From positions 1-33,799 of the forward strand of contig CACDUV010000009.1 of assembly GCA_902556065.1 (NCBI GenBank): a DNA stretch of 33,799 nt, in the 5' to 3' direction. Below the pieces are notes generated by a model. It saw only the letters and a program-made list of their open reading frames with translations, was not told the DNA's origin and did no database searches. The position numbers and the translations under genes were made by a program. Source of the stretch: an uncultured Pelagibacteraceae bacterium. Its GTDB lineage: Bacteria > Pseudomonadota > Alphaproteobacteria > Pelagibacterales > Pelagibacteraceae. Shown piece by piece: positions 26,546-33,799 of this stretch; positions within the stretch are counted from its first letter, which is position 1, and every line of letters begins with the position of its first letter.

Positions 26546-27286
26546 ATGATATCAATATCTTCAAATCTTAACTTGATGATAAAGGCTGCTGAAAAAGCAT
26601 CTAAATCTGTGATCAGAGATTTTGGTGAAGTTGAAAAATTACAAGTTTCTAAAAAAGGCCCTTACGATTTTGTTACTAAAACTGATAAAAATGTAGAAAA
26701 AATTTTAATTGAAGAATTATCCAAATCAAAAAAAAATTATTCTTTTATTACAGAAGAAACAGGTAAGATAAATAACAAAGATAAAGAAAATTTTTGGATA
26801 ATTGACCCTATAGATGGAACAACTAATTTTCTCCATGGTATTCCACACTTTGCTATTTGTATTGCACATATGTCAAATAACAAAATTATTAGTGGTTTAG
26901 TTTTTGATCCAATAAAAGATGAGATGTTTTTTGCTGAAGAAGACAAAGGAGCTTATTTAAATAATCAAAGATTAAGAGTTTCAAAGAAAAGTAAATTAGA
27001 TGATTGTCTATTCTCAAGTAATCATGAAGGAGTTAAATTTAGTAATCTAAACATGAGATATAGTGGCTGTGCTGCTTTAGATTTAGCCTATGTTGCGTCA
27101 GGAAGATTTGATGGTTTTTTTCATGATGATATTAATTTATGGGATATTGCGGCAGGAGCTATTCTTGTCAAAGAAGCAGGCGGTATAGTAAATGATATCT
27201 GTAAGTTTAATATTAATAATATTAATATAAGAGCTGCAAACCCATCAATAAATGAGGATATGTTAAAAACTTTAGTAGGATTTTAA
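26546..27286 (+). CDS. suhB: Inositol monophosphatase family protein (SuhB-like)
   Basis: Mg-dependent sugar-phosphate phosphatase family; SuhB also acts in rRNA antitermination in E. coli. Seen: ITEETG with metal-binding Glu70/71, the signature WIIDPIDGTTNFLHG with Asp87, Asp90 and the Thr of GTT, and LWDIAAGAILVKEAGG with the last metal Asp. Length 246 aa is slightly short. It is the last gene of the tkt-to-suhB run. Next to efp is a common place for suhB in alphaproteobacteria. Exact substrate (inositol phosphate, fructose bisphosphate or other) is not set by sequence. Confidence 0.88.
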   Translation: MISISSNLNLMIKAAEKASKSVIRDFGEVEKLQVSKKGPYDFVTKTDKNVEKILIEELSKSKKNYSFITEETGKINNKDKENFWIIDPIDGTTNFLHGIPHFAICIAHMSNNKIISGLVFDPIKDEMFFAEEDKGAYLNNQRLRVSKKSKLDDCLFSSNHEGVKFSNLNMRYSGCAALDLAYVASGRFDGFFHDDINLWDIAAGAILVKEAGGIVNDICKFNINNINIRAANPSINEDMLKTLVGF

Positions 27287-27342
27287 GAAGATAATTAATA
27301 TTTGATCGAAGAAATATAAATAAATATTTATTACATTTGAAT

Positions 27343-27372
27343 TTGTTGAATATAAAAAAAATCTTATATATA
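27343..27372 (+). promoter_or_regulatory. Candidate promoter for the Wzz-like gene
   Basis: In the 108-base gap after suhB, TTGTTG (27343-27348) and TATATA (27365-27370) are 16 bases apart, with the start codon 24 bases further on. AT richness makes chance matches likely. The rest of the gap shows no hairpin terminator I trust. Confidence 0.3.
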
Positions 27373-27394
27373 AACCAATTTAATTTATATAAAA

Positions 27395-28084
27395 ATGACT
27401 AAAAAACCTAAATTGAACGACGAAATAGATTTGATTAAAATTATAAATTTAATTCTTAAATACAAAATCTCTGCATTAATTATAATTTTAGTCACATTTT
27501 TTTCTGGTATAGCTATAAATTTTTCAAAATTTACTGAAAAAAATTACAAAGTTTCTGTTAATTATTCAATTCTTTATCATCCTTCTAGAGTTGTACAATT
27601 ATGTTCCTCAATTTATAAATGTATGAATGAACAAATTTCAAATGAAATAATAACATTACTCAGAGATGGGTGGAAGTTTGATGCCGATTCCCAAATATTT
27701 TCACTAAGGACATCTTCACCTTTGAGAACTGAAATCTACAAAGAAGAGTTTGATCAGATTAATGAAAATTTAACGAGAGAAATCTACGATTCTGCTGTAA
27801 ATGATTTAATAGAAATTGACAAAACTCTTCAAAATTTAGAAGTAAATGTAGAGACAGGATTTAAATATCGAGATACGGGATTTAATCAAATTATACTTAA
27901 GACAAAAAGATTAATCTATTCTATCGAAAAAAACCAAAAAAAAGCTCTGTATATTGGTAAAATAAAAATAAATAGAATTCCAAACAGAATAGCTCCGACA
28001 TTAGTATTTTCGCTTATCATTGGAGTATTTTTGTCAATATTATACATATTAGTTTCTAATGCTTCTAGAAGCGTGAAAAAATAG
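27395..28084 (+). CDS. Wzz-like (chain-length determinant-like) membrane protein
   Basis: Not firmly recognised. A 229-residue protein with a short acidic/basic N-terminus (DEIDLIKIINLILKYK), TM1 (about 25-43), a hydrophilic loop of about 150 residues (with two cysteines near 70-75 and helical charged sequence after), and TM2 (about 199-221) followed by a basic tail. This is the topology of polysaccharide co-polymerases (Wzz family), and the DEIDL...I start resembles theirs. There is no tyrosine-kinase domain. It stands apart from surface-glycan genes here, between suhB and rpmE. Confidence 0.55.
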   Translation: MTKKPKLNDEIDLIKIINLILKYKISALIIILVTFFSGIAINFSKFTEKNYKVSVNYSILYHPSRVVQLCSSIYKCMNEQISNEIITLLRDGWKFDADSQIFSLRTSSPLRTEIYKEEFDQINENLTREIYDSAVNDLIEIDKTLQNLEVNVETGFKYRDTGFNQIILKTKRLIYSIEKNQKKALYIGKIKINRIPNRIAPTLVFSLIIGVFLSILYILVSNASRSVKK

Positions 28085-28199
28085 TAATTTTACCTAGTAA
28101 TTTTAATTAAAATCAAATTTTAGTAAATTTTAATAATAAATTAGTTAATTGCATGAACTTTTAATTGTTTTAAAAAATTCTTTTGTTATAAGTCTCGCT

Positions 28200-28430
28200 A
28201 TGAAAAAAAATATTCATCCAAATTACCATGATATAAAAGTTGAAATGACTGATGGTACTCAGTTTGAAACGAAATCCACTTGGGGAAAAGAAGGGGATGT
28301 TCTTAAATTAGAAATTGACCCGAAATCTCATTCTGCTTGGACTGGTGGTAAACAAAAATTAATGGATAAAGGAAGAATAAGTAAATTTAATAAAAAATTT
28401 CAAAATTTTAAATCAGATAAAAAAAGTTAA
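28200..28430 (+). CDS. rpmE: 50S ribosomal protein L31, zinc-free form
   Basis: Large-subunit protein L31, part of an inter-subunit bridge. Seen: [19 protein letters not shown] at the start and [14 protein letters not shown] near the end, both L31 signatures. The zinc-binding cysteines of the E. coli type are absent; the protein has no Cys. I start it at the ATG at 28200, matching the family N-terminus (76 aa); an upstream TTG at 28149 would add 17 unrelated residues. There is no clear Shine-Dalgarno. The next gene begins at the base after its stop. The preceding 115-base gap is AT-rich with no clear element. Confidence 0.94.
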   Translation: MKKNIHPNYHDIKVEMTDGTQFETKSTWGKEGDVLKLEIDPKSHSAWTGGKQKLMDKGRISKFNKKFQNFKSDKKS

Positions 28431-28994
28431 ATGTCAAATGCACCTTTGATGCCAATGGCGACAGCTGTATGGCTTGTTGAAAATACCACGCTAACATTCA
28501 AACAAATTGCAAATTTTTGTAAACTACATGAAGTTGAGGTTCAGGGTATAGCTGATGGTGAAGTTGCGAAAGGTATAAAAGCTTATAATCCAATAATATC
28601 AGGTCAGTTAACTAGGGAAGAAATTGAGCTTTCATCAAAAAACGAGAACAGACCATTAGAAATTAAAAGTAATGATATAGAAATTTCAAACACAAGTGAA
28701 AAAATAAAAAAATATGTTCCTATTTCTAAAAGACAAGATAAACCAGATGCTGCATTATGGTTGCTTAGACAACATAACATCCTAAAGGACTCTCAGATAG
28801 CAAAATTGGTGGGAATTACAAAGAACTCTGTATCCTCAATAAGAAATAAAAGCTATTGGAATTATAATAATTTAAATCCGAAGGATCCTGTAGCATTAAA
28901 TTTATTTAGTCAAAAGGACTTAATTGAGTCAATTGAAAAAGCCGAAAGAAGATTGAAAAGAGAAAAAAAACAAAAAGAAAAATCTGTAAAATAA
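28431..28994 (+). CDS. DUF1013 family, TrcR-like cell-cycle regulator
   Basis: Alphaproteobacterial DUF1013 family; databases name members cell cycle transcriptional regulator TrcR, as I recall. Seen: the family N-terminus PLMPMATAVWLVENTTLT, a first helix-turn-helix-like segment (about residues 20-45, FKQIANFCKLHEVEVQGI), a variable charged linker, then KPDAALWLLRQHN and a second HTH-like segment (about 118-135, DSQIAKLVGITKNSVSSI), and a basic C-terminal tail. Length 187 aa. It directly abuts rpmE, so the two share a transcript. DNA binding is predicted only; targets are unknown. Confidence 0.8.
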   Translation: MSNAPLMPMATAVWLVENTTLTFKQIANFCKLHEVEVQGIADGEVAKGIKAYNPIISGQLTREEIELSSKNENRPLEIKSNDIEISNTSEKIKKYVPISKRQDKPDAALWLLRQHNILKDSQIAKLVGITKNSVSSIRNKSYWNYNNLNPKDPVALNLFSQKDLIESIEKAERRLKREKKQKEKSVK

Positions 28995-29058
28995 ATTTTA
29001 AATTATGAATAATATCGATAGACATAAAATATTAATAATGATAAATAATCCCTTTTTT

Positions 29059-29063
29059 GGAGG
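29059..29063 (+). promoter_or_regulatory. Strong Shine-Dalgarno GGAGG that points to an ATT start for rpsU
   Basis: GGAGG at 29059-29063 is 5 bases before ATT at 29069. The candidate standard starts TTG (29057) and GTG (29063) lie on or inside the Shine-Dalgarno itself and could not be served by it. Confidence 0.6.
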
Positions 29064-29068
29064 TGGTT

Positions 29069-29263
29069 ATTAAAATAGAAGTCAAAGATAATAATGTTGA
29101 GCAAGCTCTACGGGTTTTGAAAAGAAAACTCCAAAGAGATGGTTTTTTTAAAGTGATAAAACTAAAAAATACTTATGAAAAACCATCTGAAAAGAAAAAA
29201 AGAATTCTACAAGAAAATATCAAAAGAGTAAAAAAACTTAATAAACTTAAAAATAGAATTTAA
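29069..29263 (+). CDS. rpsU: 30S ribosomal protein S21, probable ATT start
   Basis: Small-subunit protein S21, which lies near the mRNA exit and anti-Shine-Dalgarno region. Seen: VKDNNVEQALRVLKRKLQRDG and YEKPSEKKKR, the family core, then a basic tail. Aligned to the usual alphaproteobacterial start (MQVLVRDNNV), the initiator Met falls on ATT at 29069, which also has ideal spacing from GGAGG. Alternative starts are GTG at 29063 or TTG at 29057, adding 2 or 4 residues; either overlaps the Shine-Dalgarno. Length from ATT is 64 aa. The stop TAA is directly followed by the first base of initiator tRNA. Confidence 0.93.
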   Translation: MKIEVKDNNVEQALRVLKRKLQRDGFFKVIKLKNTYEKPSEKKKRILQENIKRVKKLNKLKNRI

Positions 29264-29340
<77 letters not shown>

Positions 29341-29346
29341 ATTCAC

Positions 29347-30045
29347 CTAGATTTTAAAATTTGATTTTTTGCTATCTATAAGAAATGATTTAACGGTTTC
29401 TATTGTCAATTGATCAAATGATTTTCCAAATTTTTTAATTTTTTCAATAATTGAAGGCGGAATTGTTATGATATGACAGCCCAATTGTTTTGCCTGTAAA
29501 TAATTATAAGGCTCCCTTACACTAGCCCATAAAATTTCAACATTATTAAATTTTTTTGCTAGCTTTATACTTTTTACAAATTCTGGAACAGGGTCTTTTC
29601 CAGTGTCTCCTGCTCTTCCAGCAAATATTGAAATAATTACTTTTGTTTTCCTATTAATTTTTTTTAAAATCTTCTCTGTTTGTTTAGCCGTGTAAACAGC
29701 AGTAACATTTAATTTAATATTACTATTATTTAGTTCCTTTATTACTTTTCCAGTAAAATTGTTTTTTGAATTAACCACAGGAACTTTAACATATACATTT
29801 TTACCCCAGCTGTTAATTTTTTTTCCCTGTTCAATCATTGATTTATCATCATCAGCAAACACCTCTAGCGAAACTGGTTTCTTTAAACAAATTTTAAGTA
29901 TTTGTTTTGAATATGATTTGTAATCTTTTGCTCCAGCTTTTCTCATTAAGCTTGGATTGGTTGTAAATCCTTTTACAATTTTAAATTTATTAATTTTTTT
30001 TATCGAAGACAAATCAGCGATATCACAAAAAATTTTTGTATTCAT
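29347..30045 (-). CDS. tal: Transaldolase (small TAL/FSA family)
   Basis: Schiff-base aldolase transferring dihydroxyacetone units in the pentose phosphate pathway. Seen: FCDIAD with Asp8, GFTTNPSL (26-33), the Schiff-base lysine in VYVKVPV (Lys87), and IISIFAGRAGD (136-146). Glu61 in SLEVFAD and Phe140 are the residues of transaldolases; fructose-6-phosphate aldolase has Gln and Tyr at these places, so transaldolase is preferred. Length 232 aa. It lies 5 bases after the pntB stop and ends 6 bases from the convergent tRNA-fMet. Confidence 0.88.
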   Translation of the reverse strand: MNTKIFCDIADLSSIKKINKFKIVKGFTTNPSLMRKAGAKDYKSYSKQILKICLKKPVSLEVFADDDKSMIEQGKKINSWGKNVYVKVPVVNSKNNFTGKVIKELNNSNIKLNVTAVYTAKQTEKILKKINRKTKVIISIFAGRAGDTGKDPVPEFVKSIKLAKKFNNVEILWASVREPYNYLQAKQLGCHIITIPPSIIEKIKKFGKSFDQLTIETVKSFLIDSKKSNFKI

Positions 30046-30050
30046 CTAGT

Positions 30051-31445
30051 TTATAAATTTTTTGTAATATCTTCTGTCATTTTTTTTGCATCTGCAAACA
30101 ACATTAAAGTATTTTCTTTGTAAAATAGATCATTGTCTATTCCAGCATATCCAGGTGATAAGCTTCTTTTTACAAATAAAACTGATTTACATTTTTCAAC
30201 ATCTAATACAGGCATTCCATAAATTGGGCTTTGTGGATCTGTTTTTGCAACCGGGTTAGTTACATCATTAGCACCAATTACAAATGCAACATCTGCATTT
30301 GCAAAATCATTGTTTATCTCTTCCAATTCAAATACCTCATCGTATGGAACGTTTGCTTCAGCTAATAAAACATTCATATGACCAGGCATACGTCCAGCAA
30401 CTGGATGAATTGCATATGATACTTTGATGTCGTTCTTCTTTAATGTATCTACCATTTCTCTTAATGCATGTTGTGCTTGAGCTACGGCCATTCCATAACC
30501 TGGAACAATTATAACTGAAGATGCATTTTTCATTAAGAAAGCTGCATCATCTGCGTTTCCACTTTTAACTGGTCTTTGTTCCTTATTTTGACTTCCAGAT
30601 GTTTGGTCAGTAGCACCAAAACCACCTAAAATTACGTTGAAGAACGACCTATTCATACCCTTGCACATTATGTAAGAAAGTATAGCTCCAGATGATCCTA
30701 CTAATGCTCCAGTAATAATTAAGGCTGTATTTTCTAGAGTAAATCCAATTCCAGCCGCTGCCCACCCTGAATAAGAATTCAACATAGAAATAACAACTGG
30801 CATATCTGCTCCACCAATAGGAATAATTATTAAAAATCCAATTAAAAAAGAAATTGCTATTAAAATCCAAAATAAATTAGATGATTGAGTTGAACAAAGG
30901 TAAACCGTTAATATTACAATTAATATTAACAATATGGCGTTTAATAAATGCTGACCTTTAAAAGTTATCGGTGCACCTGACATTATTCCTTGTAATTTTA
31001 AAAAAGCTATAACAGAACCAGAAAAAGTGATTGCACCAACAGCTGCCCCTATCGCCATTTCGATTAAACTTGCAAGTTTAATATTTCCTGGTGTACCAAG
31101 GTTAAAGGCTGCAGGGTTTATAAATGCTGAGATGGCAACAAATACTGCTGCCAGACCAACTAAACTATGAAATCCTGCAACTAATTCTGGCATTGCAGTC
31201 ATTGGGATACGATACGCTATAAATGCCCCAATGCCACCACCAATAGCCAAAAATATTAGTACATAAATAAATCCTGAACTAAAATTATCAACAGATAGAA
31301 ATGTAACTGTTACAGCAATAACCATTCCAATTATTCCAAATAAATTTCCTTGTCTTGAAGTTTCAGGTGATGATAAGCCTCTTAAAGCTAAAATAAATAA
31401 TACCCCTGATACTAAATACAAGATTGCAGATAGATTTGCAGACAT
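30051..31445 (-). CDS. pntB: NAD(P) transhydrogenase subunit beta
   Basis: Membrane plus NADP(H)-binding part of the proton-driven transhydrogenase that makes NADPH from NADH. Seen: about eight or nine hydrophobic helices in residues 1-285, then the NADP-binding dIII domain from about 300: VIIVPGYGMAVAQAQHAL, HPVAGRMPGHMNVLLAEA, VIGANDVTNP and VFVKRSLSPGYAGIDN-type segments, all family signatures. Length 464 aa is normal. It follows pntAB by 3 bases. Confidence 0.97.
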   Translation of the reverse strand: MSANLSAILYLVSGVLFILALRGLSSPETSRQGNLFGIIGMVIAVTVTFLSVDNFSSGFIYVLIFLAIGGGIGAFIAYRIPMTAMPELVAGFHSLVGLAAVFVAISAFINPAAFNLGTPGNIKLASLIEMAIGAAVGAITFSGSVIAFLKLQGIMSGAPITFKGQHLLNAILLILIVILTVYLCSTQSSNLFWILIAISFLIGFLIIIPIGGADMPVVISMLNSYSGWAAAGIGFTLENTALIITGALVGSSGAILSYIMCKGMNRSFFNVILGGFGATDQTSGSQNKEQRPVKSGNADDAAFLMKNASSVIIVPGYGMAVAQAQHALREMVDTLKKNDIKVSYAIHPVAGRMPGHMNVLLAEANVPYDEVFELEEINNDFANADVAFVIGANDVTNPVAKTDPQSPIYGMPVLDVEKCKSVLFVKRSLSPGYAGIDNDLFYKENTLMLFADAKKMTEDITKNL

Positions 31446-31448
31446 TAA

Positions 31449-31757
31449 TTATTTTTCCTTTTTCTTTTTTTTATACATTGCTAACATTCTTTGTGTGACT
31501 AAGAATCCACCAAAAATATTAACAGCTGCTAAAATGATTGCTAAAAAACCATAAACACTAGATGAGGAAAAAACTACACCATCACTTCCAGATAAGGCTG
31601 CAATTATTGCACCTACTATGATTACTGAAGAGATTGCATTTGTAACTGACATTAAAGGAGTATGTAAAGAAGGTGTTACACTCCATACAACATAGTAGCC
31701 AACAAATATTGATAATATAAATATACTTAATCTAAATATAAAAGGATCTATTTCCAT
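31449..31757 (-). CDS. pntAB: NAD(P) transhydrogenase subunit alpha 2 (membrane part)
   Basis: Short membrane subunit of the three-piece transhydrogenase found in alphaproteobacteria such as Rhodospirillum. 102 residues with three or four hydrophobic helices (about 6-28, 32-57, 63-90), containing YYVVWSVTPSLHTPLMSVTN and VNIFGGFLVTQRMLAMYKKK, both typical of the family. Basic tail. It sits 4 bases after pntAA and 3 before pntB, in the standard order. Confidence 0.95.
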   Translation of the reverse strand: MEIDPFIFRLSIFILSIFVGYYVVWSVTPSLHTPLMSVTNAISSVIIVGAIIAALSGSDGVVFSSSSVYGFLAIILAAVNIFGGFLVTQRMLAMYKKKKKEK

Positions 31758-31761
31758 AATA

Positions 31762-32850
31762 CTAACTGATAAGCGTTTTCTCTATTATTTCATCTTCTAA
31801 ATTGATATTTAATTTTTTATTTTCTTTATCATATAAATTAGAAATAAAATTAAACACGTTCTTAGCATATAAATTAGAAGCTGACACAGGTAATTTATTT
31901 AATATATTTGCCTCACCTAAAATTTTAACACCATTTTTTTCAACAATTTTATCAACCTCAGTAAATACAGTATTTCCTCCTTGAACTGCTGCTAAGTCAT
32001 AAATAACTGAACCTGATTGTAAATTTTTGAACATTTCCTCTTTAATTATCTTTGGAGCTTCTTTACCTGGGATTAAAGCAGTGCATATTATTATATCAAT
32101 TTTTTTTAATGATTCTGAAAGTAGTTCCTCTTGCTTTTTTTTAAATTCATCTGATGCTTCTTTTGCATAACCACCTTCGGTTTCTAAATTCTCGGATCCT
32201 TCAACTGTAAGAAATTTTCCTCCTAAACTCTCAACTTGTTCTTTTGAGGCCATCCTTACATCTGTTGCAAATACTACGGCTCCCATTCTTTTAGCAGTTG
32301 CAATAGCTTGTAATCCAGCAACTCCAGCTCCAACCACTAATACTTTTGCTGCAGGAATTGTTCCTGCTGCAGTCATCATCATCGGAATTGCTCTTTCGTA
32401 AACTTGGAAAGCTTCTACAACAGCTTTATAACCAGCAAGGTTGGCTTGTGATGATAAAATATCCATTGATTGAGCTCTTGTAATTCTTGGTAGCAACTCT
32501 AAGGAAAAACAATTTATTTTCCTAGACTTTAAATTCTCTAACTTCACTTTATTTACGAAAGCGTTTAACGAACCAATCAAAGTTTGATTTTCTTTAAACA
32601 ATGATAATTTTTCCTCAACAGGTAATCCTAATTGAATAACAATCTCAGAATTTTGAATTATTTCTTCTTCATTATCCAAAAAATTAACTCCCAGATTTTT
32701 ATAATCTTCGTCATTGAAACCTAAGTGAGTTCCATACTTATTTGGTAATGTTAAATTAAACCCTAAACTGATATATTTTTTTGCAATTTCTGGTGTAATT
32801 GCTATTCGTTTTTCAATGTCTTGATTTTCTGAAATTGAAGCTAAGTTCAT
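31762..32850 (-). CDS. pntAA: NAD(P) transhydrogenase subunit alpha 1 (NAD-binding part)
   Basis: Soluble NAD(H)-binding dI subunit of the transhydrogenase, related to alanine dehydrogenase. Seen: EKRIAITPE near the N-terminus, RAQSMDILSSQANLAGY (125-141), the conserved loop that contacts nicotinamide, and the Rossmann motif VVGAGVAGLQAI (172-182) with ATDVR at the end of the next strand. Length 362 aa is normal for the split form. It follows the small membrane-protein gene by 15 bases. Confidence 0.96.
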   Translation of the reverse strand: MNLASISENQDIEKRIAITPEIAKKYISLGFNLTLPNKYGTHLGFNDEDYKNLGVNFLDNEEEIIQNSEIVIQLGLPVEEKLSLFKENQTLIGSLNAFVNKVKLENLKSRKINCFSLELLPRITRAQSMDILSSQANLAGYKAVVEAFQVYERAIPMMMTAAGTIPAAKVLVVGAGVAGLQAIATAKRMGAVVFATDVRMASKEQVESLGGKFLTVEGSENLETEGGYAKEASDEFKKKQEELLSESLKKIDIIICTALIPGKEAPKIIKEEMFKNLQSGSVIYDLAAVQGGNTVFTEVDKIVEKNGVKILGEANILNKLPVSASNLYAKNVFNFISNLYDKENKKLNINLEDEIIEKTLIS

Positions 32851-32865
32851 ATTAAATTATAAAGT

Positions 32866-32976
32866 TTATAAAAGAAAAAAAGCCATTAAAACTAAAACAA
32901 AAACTACAGCAACTGTTCCCCATAAAACAAATTTAGTGAAATTATTCCAAGTATTTTTATGGCTTTCGTTATCCAT
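32866..32976 (-). CDS. 36-residue single-helix membrane protein, resembles aa3-type oxidase subunit IV
   Basis: A very short gene: ATG at 32976, stop at 32866. The protein starts MDNESHKNTWNNFTKF, has one TM helix (about residues 17-36) and ends ...LVLMAFFLL. A polar N-terminus with a W/F pair followed by a single helix matches the small bacterial aa3-type cytochrome c oxidase subunit IV family (PF07835), often found just upstream of pntA in alphaproteobacteria. The start is 4 bases past the rpmJ stop and the end is 15 bases before pntAA, so it is clearly inside the operon. Whether it serves the oxidase or the transhydrogenase is unknown. Confidence 0.75.
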   Translation of the reverse strand: MDNESHKNTWNNFTKFVLWGTVAVVFVLVLMAFFLL

Positions 32977-32980
32977 AAAA

Positions 32981-33106
32981 TTATTTTTGTCTTGCTTTAA
33001 ACTTCGGATTGGTTTTATTTATTATATAAACCCTCCCCCTTCTTCTAACTAGTTTAGAATTAAGGTCTCTTTTCTTGATTGATTTTAAAGAACTTTTTAT
33101 TTTCAT
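32981..33106 (-). CDS. rpmJ: 50S ribosomal protein L36, zinc-free form
   Basis: Smallest large-subunit protein, 41 residues from the ATG at 33106. Seen: [29 protein letters not shown] and the FKARQ end, the signature of the cysteine-free L36 type (E. coli YkgO). There is no zinc ribbon. The same frame runs upstream into the 5S rRNA gene, but those residues are RNA-gene sequence, not protein. The ATG is only 10 bases from the end of 5S rRNA, and the nearest Shine-Dalgarno-like AGG is the 3' terminal CCAGGC of 5S. Confidence 0.93.
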   Translation of the reverse strand: MKIKSSLKSIKKRDLNSKLVRRRGRVYIINKTNPKFKARQK

Positions 33107-33116
33107 AAATTTATAA

Positions 33117-33232
33117 GCCTGGCAATGTCCTACTCTTCCGTGTCTTAAGACAAAGTACCATTGGCGCTGAAAGGCTTGACTTCCGAGTTCGGAATGGGAT
33201 CGGGTATTACACTTTCGCAATAATCACCAGGC
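33117..33232 (-). rRNA. rrf: 5S ribosomal RNA, not next to 23S
   Basis: About 116 nt. The ends GCCTGG...CCAGGC pair as the terminal helix, and the conserved core CCGATCCCATTCCGAACTCGG, split here as CCGATCCC and ATTCCGAACTCGG, and GTCAAGCC are present, followed by GGTACT. Upstream on its strand is a 46-base gap and then a polysaccharide gene, not 23S rRNA. Downstream, rpmJ begins after 10 bases. Ends are estimated from pairing and may be off by one or two bases. Confidence 0.95.
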
Positions 33233-33278
33233 AGAGCCTTTTACTTAAAAAAATTAAATTAGTAAAGAATAAAAATTA

Positions 33279-33799
33279 TTATTCAGTTACGCTATTTTTT
33301 GACTTTCTGCTCCAAATTAAGAATGGTAAGTTTAAAATTAAAGTAATATTCAACCAATTATTGAAAAAATTTCCTGTTGGCACTAAAGGCCATAAATATA
33401 TTGCTATTCCTGACAAAATACATATTTCAAAATCATTAAAATAAAAATTTCCCTTAAACTTAAGTGCCAGATGTTTAAGTAAATATTTGCAGAAATAAAT
33501 TAAACAAGTAAACAAAAATAAGAAACCAATTATTCCAGTTTCAGTAAGTAATTGAAGATAACTATTATGAGGATGAGTAAAACATCTTGGTTTACCGCTC
33601 ACATAATATTTTGTTTCATTGCAAACTGTTCTAAAGTTTTTTACACCAATACCAAAAAACTTGTTATCTAAAAACATTTTATAAGCAGCAATATAGATTT
33701 CGTGATGAGCTTTTGTAAAAATATAAATTTCATTTTCATTTTTTGAATTTTTTTCTCCACCTCCCTTGAACAGTTTCACTCCCTTTAAAAGATTCATTT
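33279..33799 (-). CDS. O-antigen ligase/polymerase family protein, C-terminal part
   Basis: C-terminal fragment of a multi-pass membrane protein of the WaaL/Wzy/RfaL (Wzy_C) family, which joins or polymerises surface glycan units. Seen: GIGVKNFR, then a loop with CFTHPHNSYLQLLTETGIIGF, whose histidines and N-x-YLQ...E-GxxG block are the family signature, then three hydrophobic helices (about residues 89-108, 124-142 and 146-162). A Met at 33797 is probably internal; the missing N-terminal helices would lie beyond the right edge. It is read towards 5S rRNA with a 35-46 base gap. Confidence 0.82.
   Translation of the reverse strand, partial: MNLLKGVKLFKGGGEKNSKNENEIYIFTKAHHEIYIAAYKMFLDNKFFGIGVKNFRTVCNETKYYVSGKPRCFTHPHNSYLQLLTETGIIGFLFLFTCLIYFCKYLLKHLALKFKGNFYFNDFEICILSGIAIYLWPLVPTGNFFNNWLNITLILNLPFLIWSRKSKNSVTE

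Noticed and set aside
28149-28199. Earlier TTG start for rpmE
   Set aside because: Adds 17 residues with no counterpart in L31; MKKNIHP at 28200 is the family start.
33107-33220. N-terminal extension of rpmJ from an ATG within 5S rRNA
   Set aside because: The extra residues are a translation of the 5S gene; the 41-residue form from 33106 matches L36 exactly.

Overview
The window is a compact, very AT-rich alphaproteobacterial chromosome segment that looks like SAR11 / Candidatus Pelagibacter. The support is the strong A+T bias, genes that abut or overlap by a few bases, no gene-free stretch over about 150 bases, several TTG/GTG starts, and alphaproteobacterial gene order and families (tolQRAB-pal-cpoB-tilS-ftsH, yebC next to a ruvC-like gene, zauP-zapA, a DUF1013/TrcR gene, split pntAA/pntAB/pntB). 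No insertion sequence, prophage, CRISPR array or toxin-antitoxin pair was seen.

Layout. (1) 1-2342: surface-polysaccharide or island-type genes (a radical SAM/SPASM enzyme cut by the left edge and an NAD-dependent epimerase), ending at tRNA-Arg(UCG) on the minus strand. (2) 2366-4281, plus strand: rluD and the heat-shock sigma factor rpoH, convergent with the next block. (3) 4278-20177, minus strand, read right to left: zauP, zapA, 5-formyl-THF cyclo-ligase, a YmdB-type phosphodiesterase, yebC, a divergent ruvC-like nuclease, tolQ, tolR, tolA, tolB, pal, cpoB, tilS, ftsH, folP, glmM, thiD, purA. (4) 20231-27286, plus strand: a central-carbon operon tkt-gap-pgk-fba continuing into thiE-efp-suhB. 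(5) 27395-29340, plus strand: a Wzz-like membrane protein, rpmE, a TrcR-like regulator, rpsU and initiator tRNA. (6) 29347-33232, minus strand: 5S rRNA, rpmJ, an unlisted 36-residue membrane protein, pntAA-pntAB-pntB and a transaldolase. (7) 33279 to the right edge: an O-antigen ligase/polymerase fragment, probably the start of a variable surface-polysaccharide island.

How the genes fit together. The Tol-Pal block couples the inner-membrane motor to outer-membrane constriction, with ZapA/ZauP for Z-ring organisation. FtsH and RpoH are linked in other proteobacteria because FtsH degrades RpoH. The sugar-phosphate operon, the nearby transaldolase and the proton-driven transhydrogenase all touch NADPH supply, and the GAPDH carries residues that point to NADP rather than NAD. 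ThiD and ThiE are both placed inside unrelated housekeeping operons.

Most of the window is conserved core genome, and I do not see a clear new multi-gene system. The points most worth a second look are the NADP-type GAPDH, an apparent AUU start codon on rpsU (which abuts initiator tRNA with no spacer), the phage-like RuvC with ruvA/ruvB missing from their usual place, and the solitary 5S rRNA gene fused to an rpmJ-transhydrogenase operon at an island edge.
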